64,000 nucleotides of DNA, taken from assembly GCF_028551255.1 (NCBI RefSeq), contig NZ_CP117030.1, positions 310,001 through 374,000 on the forward strand, in the 5' to 3' direction. The notes beneath the pieces are model-generated. The model saw nothing but the letters and a program-made list of their open reading frames with translations, searched no databases and was not told where the DNA came from. The stretch comes from Vibrio tubiashii. GTDB taxonomy: Bacteria; Pseudomonadota; Gammaproteobacteria; Enterobacterales; Vibrionaceae. The position numbers and the translations under genes were made by a program. Each line of letters starts with the position of its first letter. Positions within the stretch are counted from its first letter, which is position 1. Shown here one piece after another: positions 45,788 to 54,851 of this stretch.

Positions 45788-46168
45788 TTAATAAAACCCG
45801 CCATTTTTGAAGTGTGCGAAGGTCAATACGCCTGCAATGACGAGCTCTAGAACTAGCGGCGGTACTACAGCTTTATCAAACCCATCAAGCACAATACCGA
45901 CTATACGACCTATCGCGACGGCGAGCATGACGATTGCAACAAAGAAGTAGCCTTCTGTATCGCCAGAGGTTAGTCCAAACATCAGCATTGCCACACTGGC
46001 TAAAAATAGACCGCCCATGACGGAGCGAACGGTATTGAGACCAGCTTTACCGATGGGCTCAAGCGCGAAGTTAGCCAACATTTTTTGAGGGGCGAACATC
46101 GACATCACACCGAGTCCAGTTAGCATCAGAGTGAAAATTCCTACCAGTATTTGCAGTGTAGTATCCAT
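45788..46168 (-). CDS. DUF4345-like small membrane protein
   Basis: 126 residues with four hydrophobic helices (about 5-24, 47-66, 73-93, 103-120). The N-terminal LVGIFTLMLTGLGVMSMFAP followed by ALEPIGKAGLNTVRS matches DUF4345-type proteins of unknown function. It follows the SDR gene by 26 bases and is probably coexpressed. Confidence 0.75.
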   Translation of the reverse strand: MDTTLQILVGIFTLMLTGLGVMSMFAPQKMLANFALEPIGKAGLNTVRSVMGGLFLASVAMLMFGLTSGDTEGYFFVAIVMLAVAIGRIVGIVLDGFDKAVVPPLVLELVIAGVLTFAHFKNGGFY

Positions 46169-46194
46169 AATGATTCTCCTATTCGTTGTTATTG

Positions 46195-47118
46195 TTACAA
46201 AAATTGTTCGATAGCTTGGCGCGCGTTATCTTGCGCAGCGATATTGCCGAGCGAAGGTTCAATCGTGATTTGGTCGACGACGGGGCCAGTTGGAGAACCT
46301 TGTCGGCTGGCGTAAAAGTGCCCAGACTCAAACCTTGGATCGAACAGACCATCAAGGTATCGTTTTGCCCCTTTTTCGACGCTGTGCATCATGCCTAGCA
46401 TCGGCATCAGTAGCCCTCCAACATATTTGAAGAACACTTTTTTAAGGAAAGGAAGGTCATCCATCCCATTGGTGCCCGTTGTGCCACCTGGACTCATAGT
46501 GACAAATCGTAAATGAGGGTGCTGGCGTGCCATTGAAGACATCCATAGCGCAGCGGTGAGCTTGATGGTTCCATATATATCCAGTGGATCTGCTTTAACA
46601 CCGAATTTGCTGCCGTTGGCAATAGAGGCGAACTCTTCGACGGATGAACTGCTCAGTTCAGGTTTGGCAACACCCATCTTAGGCACACCTCTTGCCGTTT
46701 CAGAGCCTGCATAGAGCACGGTTGATGTAATCAGCTGCCTTTTAATTAGCTCCTCAACCAACACCGAATGCCCAAACACATTTGCCGCGAAGATATTGGT
46801 TACGCCATCTGAAGTGAGGGCATTCGGTGTGCGTCCACCAGTGCCACCCGCGTTTAGTACAACGGCATCAAGAGGTGCAGACAGCGTCGAAACGGCGTTG
46901 CGCACTGACGATGAATCCGAAATATCAAGGATTAGGATTTCAAAAATGTCTCGACCAGATAACTGAACCAAATTGGCTTTCGCTTCTCGTGCCTTGGTGA
47001 GATTACGGCAGCCAAGAAAAATTTTATTAATGCCTTCTTCTTGAGCGAGCTGGCGTGCCGCTTCAAACCCAAGACCTGCGTTAGCGCCTGTGATTAATAC
47101 CGTTTGAATAGTACCCAT
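46195..47118 (-). CDS. SDR-family NAD(P)-dependent oxidoreductase
   Basis: 307 residues from the ATG at 47118, with GGAG 7 bases upstream; an ATG 12 bases earlier lacks one. TGANAGLGFEAARQL is the nucleotide-binding motif, NAGG follows the beta-4 strand, and YGTIKL holds the likely Tyr/Lys pair. The larger size and extra C-terminal region resemble retinol-dehydrogenase or protochlorophyllide-reductase-like SDRs. It is divergent from a LysR gene that probably controls it. Substrate unknown. Confidence 0.88.
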   Translation of the reverse strand: MGTIQTVLITGANAGLGFEAARQLAQEEGINKIFLGCRNLTKAREAKANLVQLSGRDIFEILILDISDSSSVRNAVSTLSAPLDAVVLNAGGTGGRTPNALTSDGVTNIFAANVFGHSVLVEELIKRQLITSTVLYAGSETARGVPKMGVAKPELSSSSVEEFASIANGSKFGVKADPLDIYGTIKLTAALWMSSMARQHPHLRFVTMSPGGTTGTNGMDDLPFLKKVFFKYVGGLLMPMLGMMHSVEKGAKRYLDGLFDPRFESGHFYASRQGSPTGPVVDQITIEPSLGNIAAQDNARQAIEQFL

Positions 47119-47234
47119 GTCTTTCTCCATTGGTGTGATTGCTGACTTGGGATTAAGTTACCATGGTTGAAAAATGGACTGTATACAGGTAAAAATGAAC
47201 ACGGTGCTTCAAAAATGAACCATTGGAGAATGAA

Positions 47235-48152
47235 GTGAAGACTAATGAGAGCTATGCCTTCAACTGGGATGATCTTAAGTATTTTCTGGCTGTGGTACGC
47301 AGCGGTACGTTGCGCGGGGGCGCAGACAGTATCGGAGTGAATCACACGACACTAACTCGACGTATTTCAGTGATGGAAGAACAGATAGGAAGTCGTTTGT
47401 TTGACCGCTCTAAGCAGGGGTTAGTCCTAACCCAAATTGGTGAAGAGTTGCTGCCTTATGCAGAAAGAGTCGAAGATGAGATGACGTCCGCGTCGAGAAT
47501 GATCATTGGTAGAGACTCCGATCCAGTGGGAACGGTTTATGTCTCTATGCCTCATGGGATGGCTTTGACTTCACTAATGGATGATTTGGCGCTGTTTTCG
47601 GAGCGCTATCCAGACATCACTCTAAACTTGCAGTTTGGTAATGATATTGCCAACTTGAGCCGACGAGAAGCGGACGTATCTATAAGGGTCGCCAACGAAG
47701 TTTATGATGAAGCGGTAGGACGAAGACTGGTTCAAATGTCGCAAGCGGCGTATTGTACTCGGGAATATGCGGAAAAGGTCAAAGACAACCAAGGTGAAGG
47801 ACTATCATTCATTGGTTGGCATGAACCTGAAGGCGACATCACAGCGAAATGGTTGCAAGAGAGCTACTATCCAAAAGCAACGCTAAAACATCGCGTTTCA
47901 GAACTTGTACCTCTGATCTCTTTGGCAGCTTCAGGACTTGGTATGGCTTATCTTGCGTGTAATCTGGGTGACAGGCATCCAAACTTAGTTCGTGCTCCTT
48001 TTCAAAAACCGATTCCCTATCGCAGTATTTGGCTATTGATGCACAGCGATCTGCGCAGAACAGCACGCATTCGATGCTTTGTTGATTTCCTCGCTGAGCA
48101 GGTTCAGTCAAGGGAGAACGAATTTTGGGTAGCAGGGACGGTTAAGAAATGA
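47235..48152 (+). CDS. LysR-type transcriptional regulator
   Basis: 305 residues from the GTG at 47235 with GGAG 5 bases before it; a TTG at 47223 is less likely. The HTH is LRGGADSIGVNHTTLTRRIS and the effector domain is standard. It is divergent from the SDR/DUF4345 unit by 116 bases, the typical LysR arrangement, and converges on the GGDEF gene. Confidence 0.92.
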   Translation: MKTNESYAFNWDDLKYFLAVVRSGTLRGGADSIGVNHTTLTRRISVMEEQIGSRLFDRSKQGLVLTQIGEELLPYAERVEDEMTSASRMIIGRDSDPVGTVYVSMPHGMALTSLMDDLALFSERYPDITLNLQFGNDIANLSRREADVSIRVANEVYDEAVGRRLVQMSQAAYCTREYAEKVKDNQGEGLSFIGWHEPEGDITAKWLQESYYPKATLKHRVSELVPLISLAASGLGMAYLACNLGDRHPNLVRAPFQKPIPYRSIWLLMHSDLRRTARIRCFVDFLAEQVQSRENEFWVAGTVKK

Positions 48153-48161
48153 AGCGTTGAA

Positions 48162-50060
48162 TCAAGCTTCATTTGAGTGAATCTGATAGCGATTTCGCCC
48201 CGCATCTTTTGCTTGATATAGGGCGGCGTCAGCTTGGCCGAACACAGTTTCCCACTCATCGGCAAGATATTCTCTTTTGCACGAAGATGCGCCAATGGAG
48301 ACCGTGATACTAAATTGCTGATCGTTGTGATGAGCAATATGCGCTTCGACATTGGCTCTCAGTCGCTCAAGGGTCTCTTCAAGTTTGCTTAAATCTTCCA
48401 TCGGCATGACTAAGACAAACTCTTCGCCGCCCCAGCGAACTAAGATATCTTTCTTACGCAAATTGTTCTGCAGCGTCTCTACGGTCTCTTTGAGTACTAA
48501 ATCCCCAATTTCATGGCCGTACCGATCATTAAATTGCTTAAAGTGGTCAATATCGATCACGCTTACCACATAGACAGGGCTTTGCATCGAGGACGGAGCT
48601 TGCTCTAACCAGTTTTCTAAAAACCTTCGGTTGTAGGCTCCGGTCAATGGGTCGGTAGTATTTTGGTTACGTAACTCTAGGTTAGTGCGTTTTAGGCTTA
48701 CGACGCTGCGAATAACAAAAAACGCCAGTATACCAAACAGAGCAGCGTAGAGGATCTCACGTGAGCGTTGCTCTTTGAGCGTAATGGTTTGTAGTTCATT
48801 CTGCGCTTCTAATAGCTCTATCTCTCGCTTGTTTAGTCGTCTTTCAAGCGCACTTTTTTCGCTGAGTATGTCTTCATTGTAGGTCTGACGATAAAAATTT
48901 TTGCGCACCAGATACTTTTGTTTCATGAACCTAAGTGCTTTCTCATATTCGCCAAGTGCTTCGTGGGCTTCGACAAGCTTGGTTAATATGTCTAGCTCCC
49001 AGATGATTTCATTACTTTCTGAAGCTTGCAGGATGTACATGACCTTGTGCGCGTAAGTGATTGCCTGTTGGTATTCCTTCTTGAGTAAGTAGGCTCCGGC
49101 ATAGGCTTCATAACAACTTGCCAGCATCAGGCTGGTTGAATTCTTTTCCGCTTGGATGACACAGCGCTTAGCCATAGCCAAAGCTTCTTGAGGCTGACCG
49201 ACTTTAGAGAACATTTGGGACATATTGGATAGAGTCGAGATTTTGATTCGGTTCGAACCGGTCTTGTCCGCTTCCTCTAAAGCGCGCTCCATGTAATATT
49301 TAGCTTGTTCATTCTGTTCGGTTGCGAAGTAGACCGCACTCGAATTTGCAAACAAGATAGCTTCAAACAGGCTGTTATCGTATTGATTGTCGTTGTAGAG
49401 TTTCAGCGCACGTTGTATATAGGTATCGGCCCGCTCCCAATCTTCGGAAAGCATATAGACAGTGGCGATGTTATTCAGTGTCATGGTGCTCTGAAAGTCA
49501 TCCCCAATCTCGCTGACAAGCTCGTATGCCGTTTTATAGTAGTTCAAGCTAGCTTTGATATTCGAACGCTGAATTTTGACATTGCCTAACCAACGATACG
49601 CGCGTGCTAGCAGGCGTCGATAGCCGATTTCTCTTGCTATTGGCACCACTTCATTGAGAAGGTATTCCGCTTGAAGTAACAAGTCGGAGTCTATTAGCTT
49701 TAGTGCCTGATTGAGCTTGGCCTCAGCCACTATCCAGTCGACATTGTTATCGACGCCTAGCTGCTCCATGTCAGGAATAGTGATGTTTTTAATCCCTTCA
49801 TATTTTCTGAGGTTACCTAAGGCGAAATAATAGAGTGCTTTGGAAGAAGGAGATGCATCACTAGGTAGCTTGTATTCTTCCAAACTAACCGACTTTGGTC
49901 GACAAAGAGAATGGTAATAAAACTCAAGCATTTGGCGGTCTTGAGTCTCAATATGTGAATAGAGAAAATCCTGATCAGACGCGACATTGCAGGCAGCAAA
50001 AGAGGGCGCTGCAGCAATCGATGCCAAAATGGTAACCATTATGGTAAAAAGGCGTTTCAT
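48162..50060 (-). CDS. Periplasmic-TPR diguanylate cyclase
   Basis: 632 residues from the ATG at 50060 (MKRLFTIMVTILAS), which gives a proper signal sequence; an ATG seven codons earlier would precede it with charged residues. About 10 TPR-like helical repeats fill residues 90-400 in the periplasm (ALEEADKTGSNRIKIST, and LGEYEKALRFM). A coiled segment and a membrane helix at about 441-459 lead to GGDEF with GGEEF and an intact RKKD inhibitory site, so product inhibition is expected. TPR-GGDEF proteins are common in Vibrio; the periplasmic partner is unknown. Confidence 0.9.
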   Translation of the reverse strand: MKRLFTIMVTILASIAAAPSFAACNVASDQDFLYSHIETQDRQMLEFYYHSLCRPKSVSLEEYKLPSDASPSSKALYYFALGNLRKYEGIKNITIPDMEQLGVDNNVDWIVAEAKLNQALKLIDSDLLLQAEYLLNEVVPIAREIGYRRLLARAYRWLGNVKIQRSNIKASLNYYKTAYELVSEIGDDFQSTMTLNNIATVYMLSEDWERADTYIQRALKLYNDNQYDNSLFEAILFANSSAVYFATEQNEQAKYYMERALEEADKTGSNRIKISTLSNMSQMFSKVGQPQEALAMAKRCVIQAEKNSTSLMLASCYEAYAGAYLLKKEYQQAITYAHKVMYILQASESNEIIWELDILTKLVEAHEALGEYEKALRFMKQKYLVRKNFYRQTYNEDILSEKSALERRLNKREIELLEAQNELQTITLKEQRSREILYAALFGILAFFVIRSVVSLKRTNLELRNQNTTDPLTGAYNRRFLENWLEQAPSSMQSPVYVVSVIDIDHFKQFNDRYGHEIGDLVLKETVETLQNNLRKKDILVRWGGEEFVLVMPMEDLSKLEETLERLRANVEAHIAHHNDQQFSITVSIGASSCKREYLADEWETVFGQADAALYQAKDAGRNRYQIHSNEA

Positions 50061-50215
50061 TAAATCAGGTGATCTCAACATATTAGAAGATTAATGCTTT
50101 AGTTTATCATCTTATAAATAACCTGTGCGGAATTGTGGGCAATATTTAACAATGGTTTGTCCAGTCATTCCCATTTTATTTGCATTATTTTAAAAGCTTG
50201 TCTTAGTACTATAGT

Positions 50216-51904
50216 TCACATCACGATGTGATTGAAATCAATCCAACCATTAGCAAGCTGTTCTGGTGCCGATATTTGATCAGAGATATTCAAGTCTTGC
50301 AGGGCATGATAGAGAGGCTGATATAAGTTCTTGGTGATCAGTTGTTGCTCAATTTTTTCTAACAATCTTAGCTGCTTACTTTCGCTGCCCTCGGCGATGG
50401 CTTCGATGACTTTTTGCTCCAACCAAAGTTTATTTTTATCCGATAGACAGGCTTGGTGACAGTAATTACACAGTAGCCAATCAACCCAAGAAAACAGCGT
50501 ATCTTCGCCAAACACTTCTCCACTGATGATAATATCCGCATTTTTGAACGTTTCAGGTCGATTGAACTCTGGGTACTCTAAAACTTGTAGTTGGCAGTCG
50601 ATGCCGAGTTGCTGCAAACAATCTGTAACGAGTTGTGCGGTGGCGATATTGGTTCCAAGCTGATAGGTGACAACAGCTAAGGGTTTTAATGGGAGTTTAA
50701 GATCCGCGAGAGCATATTTGACCCCAGATAAATCTTGCTCGGCAATAGGAGTAGGAGTTGAGAGCATACCTTTCGCGCGTGCGACTACTTCACAATCTTC
50801 CCCGCTAGGTGTGCCGATACTGAGCATAAGAGCTTGTAACCACTTGCGATGAGCTCGATTTCGCATCCAAGTATGATGGTGAGGATTCAGCATTGCATAG
50901 GTACAACCCTGTTCCCATTTTTGCTTGGCGGTAAACTTCGCTGCCGATTTTTCCGCTAGGTGGCGACCATGAACCACATCGCAATTGAGTTCGAGAGTTT
51001 TGGCATTATCACCCACATTCCATATTTCGACGCCATCGACCCAAGGTCTTAAGCCGTGATAGTGTGGGTTAACGCTGAGTAATGTGCGCCATTCGGTTTG
51101 CTCTGACAGTAAAAAGGAACCACTGCCGATTAACTTTCCATCCCTGACTTTCGTTATGCCCATCGCGCTATGACTCAGTAATCGAGGCAACAGAGCAGGC
51201 ATAGTGTGGCTGGTAAATCTAATCCGAAGCGGGTTGATTACCTCCACTTGATCGATAAATCGAAAAAGCTCGATTTGTGCTCCGCCTTGTTCTATCAAGC
51301 GTTGAAAATGTGCCTTGATATCATCTGCCCTTAATGGGCTTCCATCATCAAACTTGAGCCCCTTTCTCAAGGTTATGATCAGGCTGTGTTCTTGCTGTTG
51401 CCATGAATGTGCCAGATCGCCATGAAGACTAGGTTGAGTTCGAAGTAAGTTCGCATATAGATAACTGGCGATGTGCAGCTCGGTACGGCGATTAATCTTG
51501 ACGGGATCTAGGCAATGCGTGCCTCGATAAAAAGGAATTTGTAGGATGTCTTGTTGAGAATGCGCTACCTGATATTGGGAAAGATATTGGCTAAGAAAAC
51601 CCTCCCTTTCTTGTGCCTCAACGAGAACAAGCGCTGCTTCAACATTACCTTGTTTAAGTAGGCGAGTTGCTTTTTGTTTTAAAACACCATCAAGCGGTTG
51701 CTTTAATTTCGCTTGAGGTAAATTTCCGCGCCCAACTCCTGATTGCCATTCAATTTTCTCTTCTTCAACCAAGCGTTTAATTAGCAACTGTGCGTTGCGA
51801 CGCGTACAACGTAAAGCGTGGCTGAATTGATCTAACGATACTTGAGTCCAATGTTGGAACGAGAGGTTATCACGGCAAAATGCCAGAGCATTCCAATAGC
51901 GCAT
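50216..51904 (-). CDS. SgrR-like regulator with fused solute-binding domain
   Basis: 562 residues. The N-terminal winged helix (CTRRNAQLLIKRLVEEEKIEW, here shortened) begins at about residue 20, and residues 100-560 match an SBP_bac_5 (peptide/nickel receptor) fold: ITLRKGLKFDDGSPL and the following beta strands. There is no signal peptide, so the receptor domain acts in the cytoplasm as a ligand sensor, as in E. coli SgrR. It is divergent from an MFS exporter and likely regulates it. No SgrS-like RNA could be identified in the 90-base gap. Confidence 0.88.
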   Translation of the reverse strand: MRYWNALAFCRDNLSFQHWTQVSLDQFSHALRCTRRNAQLLIKRLVEEEKIEWQSGVGRGNLPQAKLKQPLDGVLKQKATRLLKQGNVEAALVLVEAQEREGFLSQYLSQYQVAHSQQDILQIPFYRGTHCLDPVKINRRTELHIASYLYANLLRTQPSLHGDLAHSWQQQEHSLIITLRKGLKFDDGSPLRADDIKAHFQRLIEQGGAQIELFRFIDQVEVINPLRIRFTSHTMPALLPRLLSHSAMGITKVRDGKLIGSGSFLLSEQTEWRTLLSVNPHYHGLRPWVDGVEIWNVGDNAKTLELNCDVVHGRHLAEKSAAKFTAKQKWEQGCTYAMLNPHHHTWMRNRAHRKWLQALMLSIGTPSGEDCEVVARAKGMLSTPTPIAEQDLSGVKYALADLKLPLKPLAVVTYQLGTNIATAQLVTDCLQQLGIDCQLQVLEYPEFNRPETFKNADIIISGEVFGEDTLFSWVDWLLCNYCHQACLSDKNKLWLEQKVIEAIAEGSESKQLRLLEKIEQQLITKNLYQPLYHALQDLNISDQISAPEQLANGWIDFNHIVM

Positions 51905-51994
51905 AAAGGTGAAATCCTAATTTTATATTTCTATTTTTCTTCATCTTTTAGTCTCGATAATAGGAGATTCTATTCAGGATGAAAGGAGAAATTA

Positions 51995-53206
51995 ATGAAT
52001 ACGTTAGCTAAGCCTCAAACTTCTATCTGGCGTAACAGGCCATTTCAAATTCTATTTTCTAGCGCGCTTTTTGTTGCTTTTTCAGCGCAGATTTACAACC
52101 TCGCGTTACCACTGTTGATCTATGAACTGACGCAATCTTCAAAGATGATGGGGTGGATGCGCGCAGTGGAATTTTTGCCAAATTTACTCTTGGCGCTGTT
52201 TATCGGTGTGGTAGTCGATCGCGTTGATAAGAAGCGTTGGTCTCAAGCGATGTTGTTGGGTCAGCTAGTGGTCGTTTTGTGTTCGTATCTGGCAGTGGAG
52301 TGGCTACGTGAGCCGCTTTGGATCCTGTTTCCCGCCGCCTTTTTGATGATGGCGTTTAACTATGGCTATCACAATGCGCGCATGACGATGATGAAAAGGG
52401 CATTGGCTCCTGAAACGCAAAATACTGCGATAGCGAGGATGAGTTCGTTAAACAGCGTGATGGAAACGGTTGGACCAGTGTTATCGGGCGCATTGATGCT
52501 GATGTCGACAATCCACAATGTTTTTCTCGCTGTGGCGGTGCTACTGTTGCTTTCATATTGGCAATTAGAAAGGTTAACGCTTGCTCCAAGTGAACCGCCA
52601 AAAAAGCAGAGTGTCTTTGCGGCATTAAAAGAAGGTTGGATAGTGTTACGAGCAGAACGCAACATGTGGATTATTACTCTCGCGGTTATGGTGATTAACA
52701 CCACAGGCGCCATTTTCTGGATCCAAGCGATATTCTACGCGAAATCAGAGCTTGAGTTTAACGCTTTGGAGGTGAGTTACTTGATCGCCGCATCGGGTAT
52801 TGGTGGGCTTTTAGGGTCATTCAGTGCAGATAAATTACGCTCAAGATTGGGTTTAGGTGTGGTTTTGATTGGCTCGATAGTTTTGGAATCTCTTGGTTTT
52901 GTTTTCCCCCTGATCATCAACAATGTCTGGGGTATGGCTGCGGCATTTTTATGGATTTCTGCGGTTGGTTTGTATAGCAGTATTTGTATCTGGAGCTACC
53001 GACAGGAAGCGTTTGAAGAGAAGTTTTTGGGCAGAGTCGCAGGTATCACGGGTTCGCTATTTAAGTTGCTGATGCCTTTTGGTTTGGCCGCATCGGGTTA
53101 TTTGATTGCTCACTTCGGCATAGAAGCCATCTTTATATCTTGTTTTGTCGTTCAATTATCCGTTGCATTGGGCCTACTGTGTTCTCAGGTGAGACGAATA
53201 GCGTAA
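51995..53206 (+). CDS. MFS transporter, EntS-like exporter branch
   Basis: 403 residues with about 12 membrane helices. GVVVDRVDKKRW is the MFS loop 2-3 motif, and NSVMETVGPVLSGALM occurs in helix 5, as in MFS_3/EntS-type exporters. AAAGGAGAAATT precedes the ATG. Divergence from the SgrR-like gene suggests that its substrate, perhaps a sugar-like or peptide-like compound, is the regulator's ligand. Confidence 0.85.
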   Translation: MNTLAKPQTSIWRNRPFQILFSSALFVAFSAQIYNLALPLLIYELTQSSKMMGWMRAVEFLPNLLLALFIGVVVDRVDKKRWSQAMLLGQLVVVLCSYLAVEWLREPLWILFPAAFLMMAFNYGYHNARMTMMKRALAPETQNTAIARMSSLNSVMETVGPVLSGALMLMSTIHNVFLAVAVLLLLSYWQLERLTLAPSEPPKKQSVFAALKEGWIVLRAERNMWIITLAVMVINTTGAIFWIQAIFYAKSELEFNALEVSYLIAASGIGGLLGSFSADKLRSRLGLGVVLIGSIVLESLGFVFPLIINNVWGMAAAFLWISAVGLYSSICIWSYRQEAFEEKFLGRVAGITGSLFKLLMPFGLAASGYLIAHFGIEAIFISCFVVQLSVALGLLCSQVRRIA

Positions 53207-53302
53207 CTCTTATGTGAGCTTTACATACATTTACGCTCTCAATGTGTTTCTTTACTTGCCACTATCTAGACTATGATTACGTTGAGCAAACAAGGAACGA
53301 CA

Positions 53303-54790
53303 ATGAAAAATGCACCAATAAACAGTTTGTTAGCTATAGCTTGTTTCGCCGTATGGTCTAGTGCGGCTAATGCAAACGAGCTAACCACACCGATAGTAGA
53401 TACCAACCAAAGCCAATGTTTTGGGCTTAGAAACACATTGAGCTCTTGTCCCTCTTATTCTGATGCCACTTTTGGACAAGACGCACAATATCAAGGCAAT
53501 TCCCCAAGCTACACCAAAAATAGCAATGGCACAGTGAGTGACAACGTGACGGGTCTAATGTGGACACAGTCAACCGATCTCAATGGCGATGGCAAGATAG
53601 ATGCACAAGATAAGCTGAGTTATGACGATGCATTGGATTACGTCGCCTCATTGAATCACGGTGGTTATAGCGATTGGCGCTTGCCCTCGATTAAAGAGCT
53701 CTATTCTTTGATTTTGTTTGATGGCCAAGATCCAAGTGGTGTTAATCAGTCTGGCACCGTTAAGATGATCCCTTTCCTTGATGCAAGGTACTTCGATATG
53801 AATGCGGGAGATGTTCAATCTGGCGAAAGGCTGATTGACAGTCAGTTTGTGTCGAGCACCAAGTATGTTTCTACCACCATGAACAAAGACGAAACGGTAT
53901 TTGGCGTAAACTTTATTGACGGACGGATTAAGGGTTATGGCATTGCGAGCCCGCGTGGTGGTGACAAAACCTTTTATGTTCTTGCCGTGCGAGGTAACCC
54001 AGATTACGGCATCAACCACTTTGCAGACAATAACAACGGCACCATCACTGACAACGCGACGAGTCTTGTCTGGCAGCAGTCTGATAGCCAATCGCAGATG
54101 GATTTTCCTCAAGCCTTGGCCTACTGTGAAAACCTTGAACTGGCGGGCAGAAGTGACTGGAGGTTACCAAGCGTGAAGGAACTGCAATCTATCGTTGATT
54201 ACACGCGTTCGCCTGCCACAAGTAACAGTGCGGCAATTGACCCAATTTTCAATACGACTGCGATCACTAGTGAAGCAAATCGTGAGGATTACGCGAATTA
54301 CTGGAGTAGTACGACTCACGAAAATATGAGAAACGGCGGGCATGGTGCGTATGTCGCTTTCGGGTCATCCTTAGGTTACATGCGCAATGCATGGATTGAT
54401 GTTCATGGTGCGGGCTCTCAGCGCAGTGATCCTAAAACCGGAGATGCGGGTCAATACCCGACTGGACATGGACCTCAGGGAGATGCGATTCGAATTGATA
54501 ACATGGCTCGATGTGTAGCTGGTGGTGAAGTCGAGTTTGTTCAGCAGCCAACTTTAGTGAAGCGACCAGCAGAAAGTTACCAAAATGGTGATAGCGCTTC
54601 TTCTATGTCGTCAAAAGGCAAACAAAATATGGCTGGTTCGAATAACGGACACTTTTCTCGCATGGATCGAAATGGTGACGGGAAAATCTCTCGCCTTGAA
54701 GCAAAAGGCAAGTTGGCAAAAGATTTCAGCCGATTTGATAGAAACAATGATGGCTATTTGACCCAAGCGGAGATGCCAAGCAGAAAATAG
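53303..54790 (+). CDS. Secreted protein with two DUF1566 domains and EF-hand motifs
   Basis: 495 residues from the ATG at 53303 (CAAGGAACGACA upstream). A signal peptide (about residues 1-24) is cleaved after ANA. Two DUF1566 (Lcl C-terminal) domains follow: YSDWRLPSIKELYSL and RSDWRLPSVKELQSI, each with its own NGTxxDNxTxLxWxQ lead-in. One calcium loop, DLNGDGKIDAQD, is inserted in the first domain, and two C-terminal EF-hands read DRNGDGKISRLE and DRNNDGYLTQAE. The protein is probably calcium-binding and extracellular or periplasmic. Its role is unknown, and it resembles the DUF1566 lipoprotein at 1902 in domain only. Confidence 0.85.
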   Translation: MKNAPINSLLAIACFAVWSSAANANELTTPIVDTNQSQCFGLRNTLSSCPSYSDATFGQDAQYQGNSPSYTKNSNGTVSDNVTGLMWTQSTDLNGDGKIDAQDKLSYDDALDYVASLNHGGYSDWRLPSIKELYSLILFDGQDPSGVNQSGTVKMIPFLDARYFDMNAGDVQSGERLIDSQFVSSTKYVSTTMNKDETVFGVNFIDGRIKGYGIASPRGGDKTFYVLAVRGNPDYGINHFADNNNGTITDNATSLVWQQSDSQSQMDFPQALAYCENLELAGRSDWRLPSVKELQSIVDYTRSPATSNSAAIDPIFNTTAITSEANREDYANYWSSTTHENMRNGGHGAYVAFGSSLGYMRNAWIDVHGAGSQRSDPKTGDAGQYPTGHGPQGDAIRIDNMARCVAGGEVEFVQQPTLVKRPAESYQNGDSASSMSSKGKQNMAGSNNGHFSRMDRNGDGKISRLEAKGKLAKDFSRFDRNNDGYLTQAEMPSRK

Positions 54791-54851
54791 CGAGCTTACT
54801 TGACCCGTCTATCGCTTTATAGTTTAGAGTTAATGATATCGACTAAAAGCT

